DNA of 6,834 bases from contig CAMFZK010000053.1 of the NCBI GenBank assembly GCA_946006915.1, positions 1 to 6,834 on the forward strand, in the 5' to 3' direction. Every line of letters begins with the position of its first letter. Within the stretch, counting starts at the first letter, position 1. The position numbers and the translations under genes are program-made. The notes beneath the pieces were generated by a model. The model was not told where the DNA came from. It searched no databases and worked only from the letters and a program-made list of their open reading frames with translations. Source of the DNA: an uncultured Clostridia bacterium. Its GTDB lineage: Bacteria; Bacillota; Clostridia; Oscillospirales; Acutalibacteraceae. Shown in pieces: positions 5,499-6,834 of the stretch.

Positions 5499-6575
5499 TT
5501 ACTGTTCTTCCTCGGATTTTAACATTTCGGCACGGTAGTGGGTAATAAGCGAATCTATAACTTCATCAAGGTCGCCGTTTAATATCTGTTCCAATTTATA
5601 AAGGGTTAAACCGATTCTATGGTCTGTCACCCTGCCTTGCGGGTAGTTATAGGTACGAATACGCTCACTTCTGTCGCCCGTACCAACCTGACTTTTGCGG
5701 TCAGATGCAATCGCCTCGTCGTGCTTTCTTTGTTCCTCGTCAAAAAGACGTGCTCTTAAAATTTTAAGTGCCTTATCTTTATTTTTAAACTGACTGCGTT
5801 CATCCTGACATTCAACAACCGTACCCGTGGGAATGTGGGTTACACGTATTGCGGAGGAGGTTTTGTTTATATGCTGACCGCCCGCACCCGAAGAACGGAA
5901 AGTGTCAATTTTAAGGTCGGCTGGGTTTATTTCAAGTTCAACTTCGTCGGCTTCCGGCAAAACCGCTACCGTAACGGTGGAGGTATGGATACGACCTTGG
6001 GTTTCGGTATCCGGTACACGCTGAACACGGTGCACACCGCTTTCGTACTTAAAGCGGGAATAAGCACCCTCGCCCTCTATCATAAAACTTATTTCCTTGT
6101 ATCCGCCAAGTTCGGTTTCATTGGCGTTGCTTATTTCAATATTCCAGCGTTTACTTTCAGCATACATAGAATACATACGGAAAAGCGAACCCGCAAACAA
6201 AGCCGCCTCTTCGCCCCCTGCACCGCCGCGAATTTCTATAATAACATTCTTTTGGTCGTTAGGGTCTTTGGGCAGTAACAAAATTTTAAGTTGGTCCGAA
6301 AAGACCGCAATATTTTCCTTTGCGGTTTTAAGTTCTTCTTCGGCAAGTTCTTTAAAATCTTTATCCAAATTCGGCTCGGCTAAAATTTCAAGTGCCTCTT
6401 GCTCGCTTTTTTTTGCGTCCTGCAATTCTTTATACTTTTCCACAATCGGCGTAAGTTCGCTATGTTCTTTCATAAGTTTTCTGAAAAGTTCGTTGTTAGA
6501 CACAACATCGGGTCTTGTTAGTTCAATACCCACCTGTTCATAGCGGTTTACAACCGACTCTAATTTATCAAACAT
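5499..6575 (-). CDS. prfA: Peptide chain release factor 1
   Basis: A 358-aa RF1 that recognises UAA and UAG in the ribosomal A site and triggers peptide release. The peptide-anticodon loop reads [18 protein letters not shown]; its PxT tripeptide is Pro-Asp-Thr at about 188-190 (Pro-Ala-Thr in E. coli). The catalytic GGQ is at about 232-234 within [20 protein letters not shown]. The absence of an SPF motif separates it from RF2. The start is placed at the ATG at 6575 (MFDKLESV, the usual RF1 N-terminus). An in-frame TTG at 6590 would add five residues, but RF1 proteins do not normally begin that way. GGTG, six bases upstream, is a modest ribosome binding site lying inside the DUF951 gene, which overlaps by eight bases. 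The GGQ methylase PrmC, often beside prfA, is not in this window. Confidence 0.97.
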   Translation of the reverse strand: MFDKLESVVNRYEQVGIELTRPDVVSNNELFRKLMKEHSELTPIVEKYKELQDAKKSEQEALEILAEPNLDKDFKELAEEELKTAKENIAVFSDQLKILLLPKDPNDQKNVIIEIRGGAGGEEAALFAGSLFRMYSMYAESKRWNIEISNANETELGGYKEISFMIEGEGAYSRFKYESGVHRVQRVPDTETQGRIHTSTVTVAVLPEADEVELEINPADLKIDTFRSSGAGGQHINKTSSAIRVTHIPTGTVVECQDERSQFKNKDKALKILRARLFDEEQRKHDEAIASDRKSQVGTGDRSERIRTYNYPQGRVTDHRIGLTLYKLEQILNGDLDEVIDSLITHYRAEMLKSEEEQ

Positions 6576-6765
6576 ACATTTCACCGTCAACTCTGATAAT
6601 TTTCTTTAATCCCTTTTCGGCTTTAACACGGGGAAGCATAACTTCCCTGCCGCAACCGTCACACCGCAGGCGAAAGTCCATTCCGATTCGTGTAACCGTA
6701 AAAACAGCGTTACCGCAAGGGTGGTTTTTCTTCATTAAAAGTTTATCCCCAATACGAATATCCAT
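6568..6765 (-). CDS. DUF951 family small protein
   Basis: A 65-aa basic protein whose sequence [19 protein letters not shown]...[24 protein letters not shown] matches the DUF951 family common in Firmicutes (YyzM-like). HPCG (His15, Cys17) and CDGCG (Cys35, Cys38) form a plausible zinc-ribbon-like site in a small beta-rich fold; a nucleic-acid or ribosome link is often suspected but not shown here. Several in-frame Met codons lie upstream (for example at 6804), but the start at 6765 is chosen because a perfect GGAGGA stands five bases upstream and family members begin with MDIRIGD. The 3' end overlaps prfA by eight bases, so it is the first recognisable gene of the prfA operon in this window. 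Confidence 0.9.
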   Translation of the reverse strand: MDIRIGDKLLMKKNHPCGNAVFTVTRIGMDFRLRCDGCGREVMLPRVKAEKGLKKIIRVDGEMYV

Positions 6766-6770
6766 AACTT

Positions 6771-6776
6771 TCCTCC
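6771..6776 (-). promoter_or_regulatory. Ribosome binding site fixing the DUF951 start
   Basis: GGAGGA on the - strand, five bases before ATG 6765-6763, is the strongest Shine-Dalgarno sequence near the possible starts. It rules in the short 65-aa form over an in-frame start at 6804. Confidence 0.85.
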
Positions 6777-6834
6777 GCCGCATTTTCATAACTGCGATAC
6801 CCATATAACAGCCTGAAAGGTTATCGTTTGCACC
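6777..6834 (-). other. Window edge, possible 3' end of an upstream gene
   Basis: No gene can be assigned. On the - strand one frame runs open from the edge straight into DUF951 (GANDNLSGCYMG...), a second frame stops at TGA 6788-6786, and the third stops within a few codons. Either open frame could be the tail of an upstream gene, or this could be intergenic. No clear promoter for the prfA operon is seen, which favours the operon continuing upstream. Confidence 0.3.

Noticed and set aside
6576..6590. N-terminal extension of prfA from a TTG codon (MTVKC)
   Set aside because: RF1 normally starts at MFDKLE; the ATG at 6575 gives the typical length, and the TTG has no good ribosome binding site.

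Overview
The window looks like one end of a draft contig from a Gram-positive, AT-leaning Clostridia-type bacterium, probably Oscillospirales-like. The lineage is inferred from protein style, perfect Shine-Dalgarno sites, an M18 type-1 aminopeptidase, DUF951 and the RF1/Sua5 gene order; it has not been tested by a search. Positions 1-43 are not genomic. They are the end of an Illumina Nextera P5 adapter (index N507 plus the transposase mosaic end), so biological sequence starts at about 44.

Left part, + strand (44-778): a tRNA-Ser(GGA) gene with encoded CCA is followed by a near-perfect 19-bp-stem terminator. Three bases later comes a compact unit bounded by exact 10-bp inverted repeats (215-224 and 769-778). 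Inside it are a dense array of small hairpins with a regular GAA/TTC linker pattern, a consensus sigma-A promoter, and a 117-aa four-helix-bundle (23S rRNA intervening-sequence type, S23) protein whose last codons lie in the right inverted repeat. This is the least ordinary part of the window and reads like a small mobile or repeat-associated cassette.

Middle part, - strand (793-2489): a MATE-family multidrug/metabolite exporter converges on the cassette. Upstream of it is an 85-aa two-helix membrane protein with cysteine clusters at both ends. A strong hairpin/U-tract lies between the two genes, and a perfect 20-bp palindrome precedes the small gene.

Right part, - strand (2519-6765): a tightly packed housekeeping operon read right to left: DUF951 zinc-ribbon-like protein, prfA (release factor 1), sua5 (threonylcarbamoyl-AMP synthase, first step of tRNA t6A), coaE (dephospho-CoA kinase) and an M18 aminopeptidase. 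Every junction is overlapping or adjacent (8-nt overlap, TAAATG, ATGA, ATGA), which implies one transcript with translational coupling. Its theme is translation (termination and tRNA modification), with CoA synthesis and peptide turnover attached. The last 69 bases hold only the edge of whatever lies upstream.
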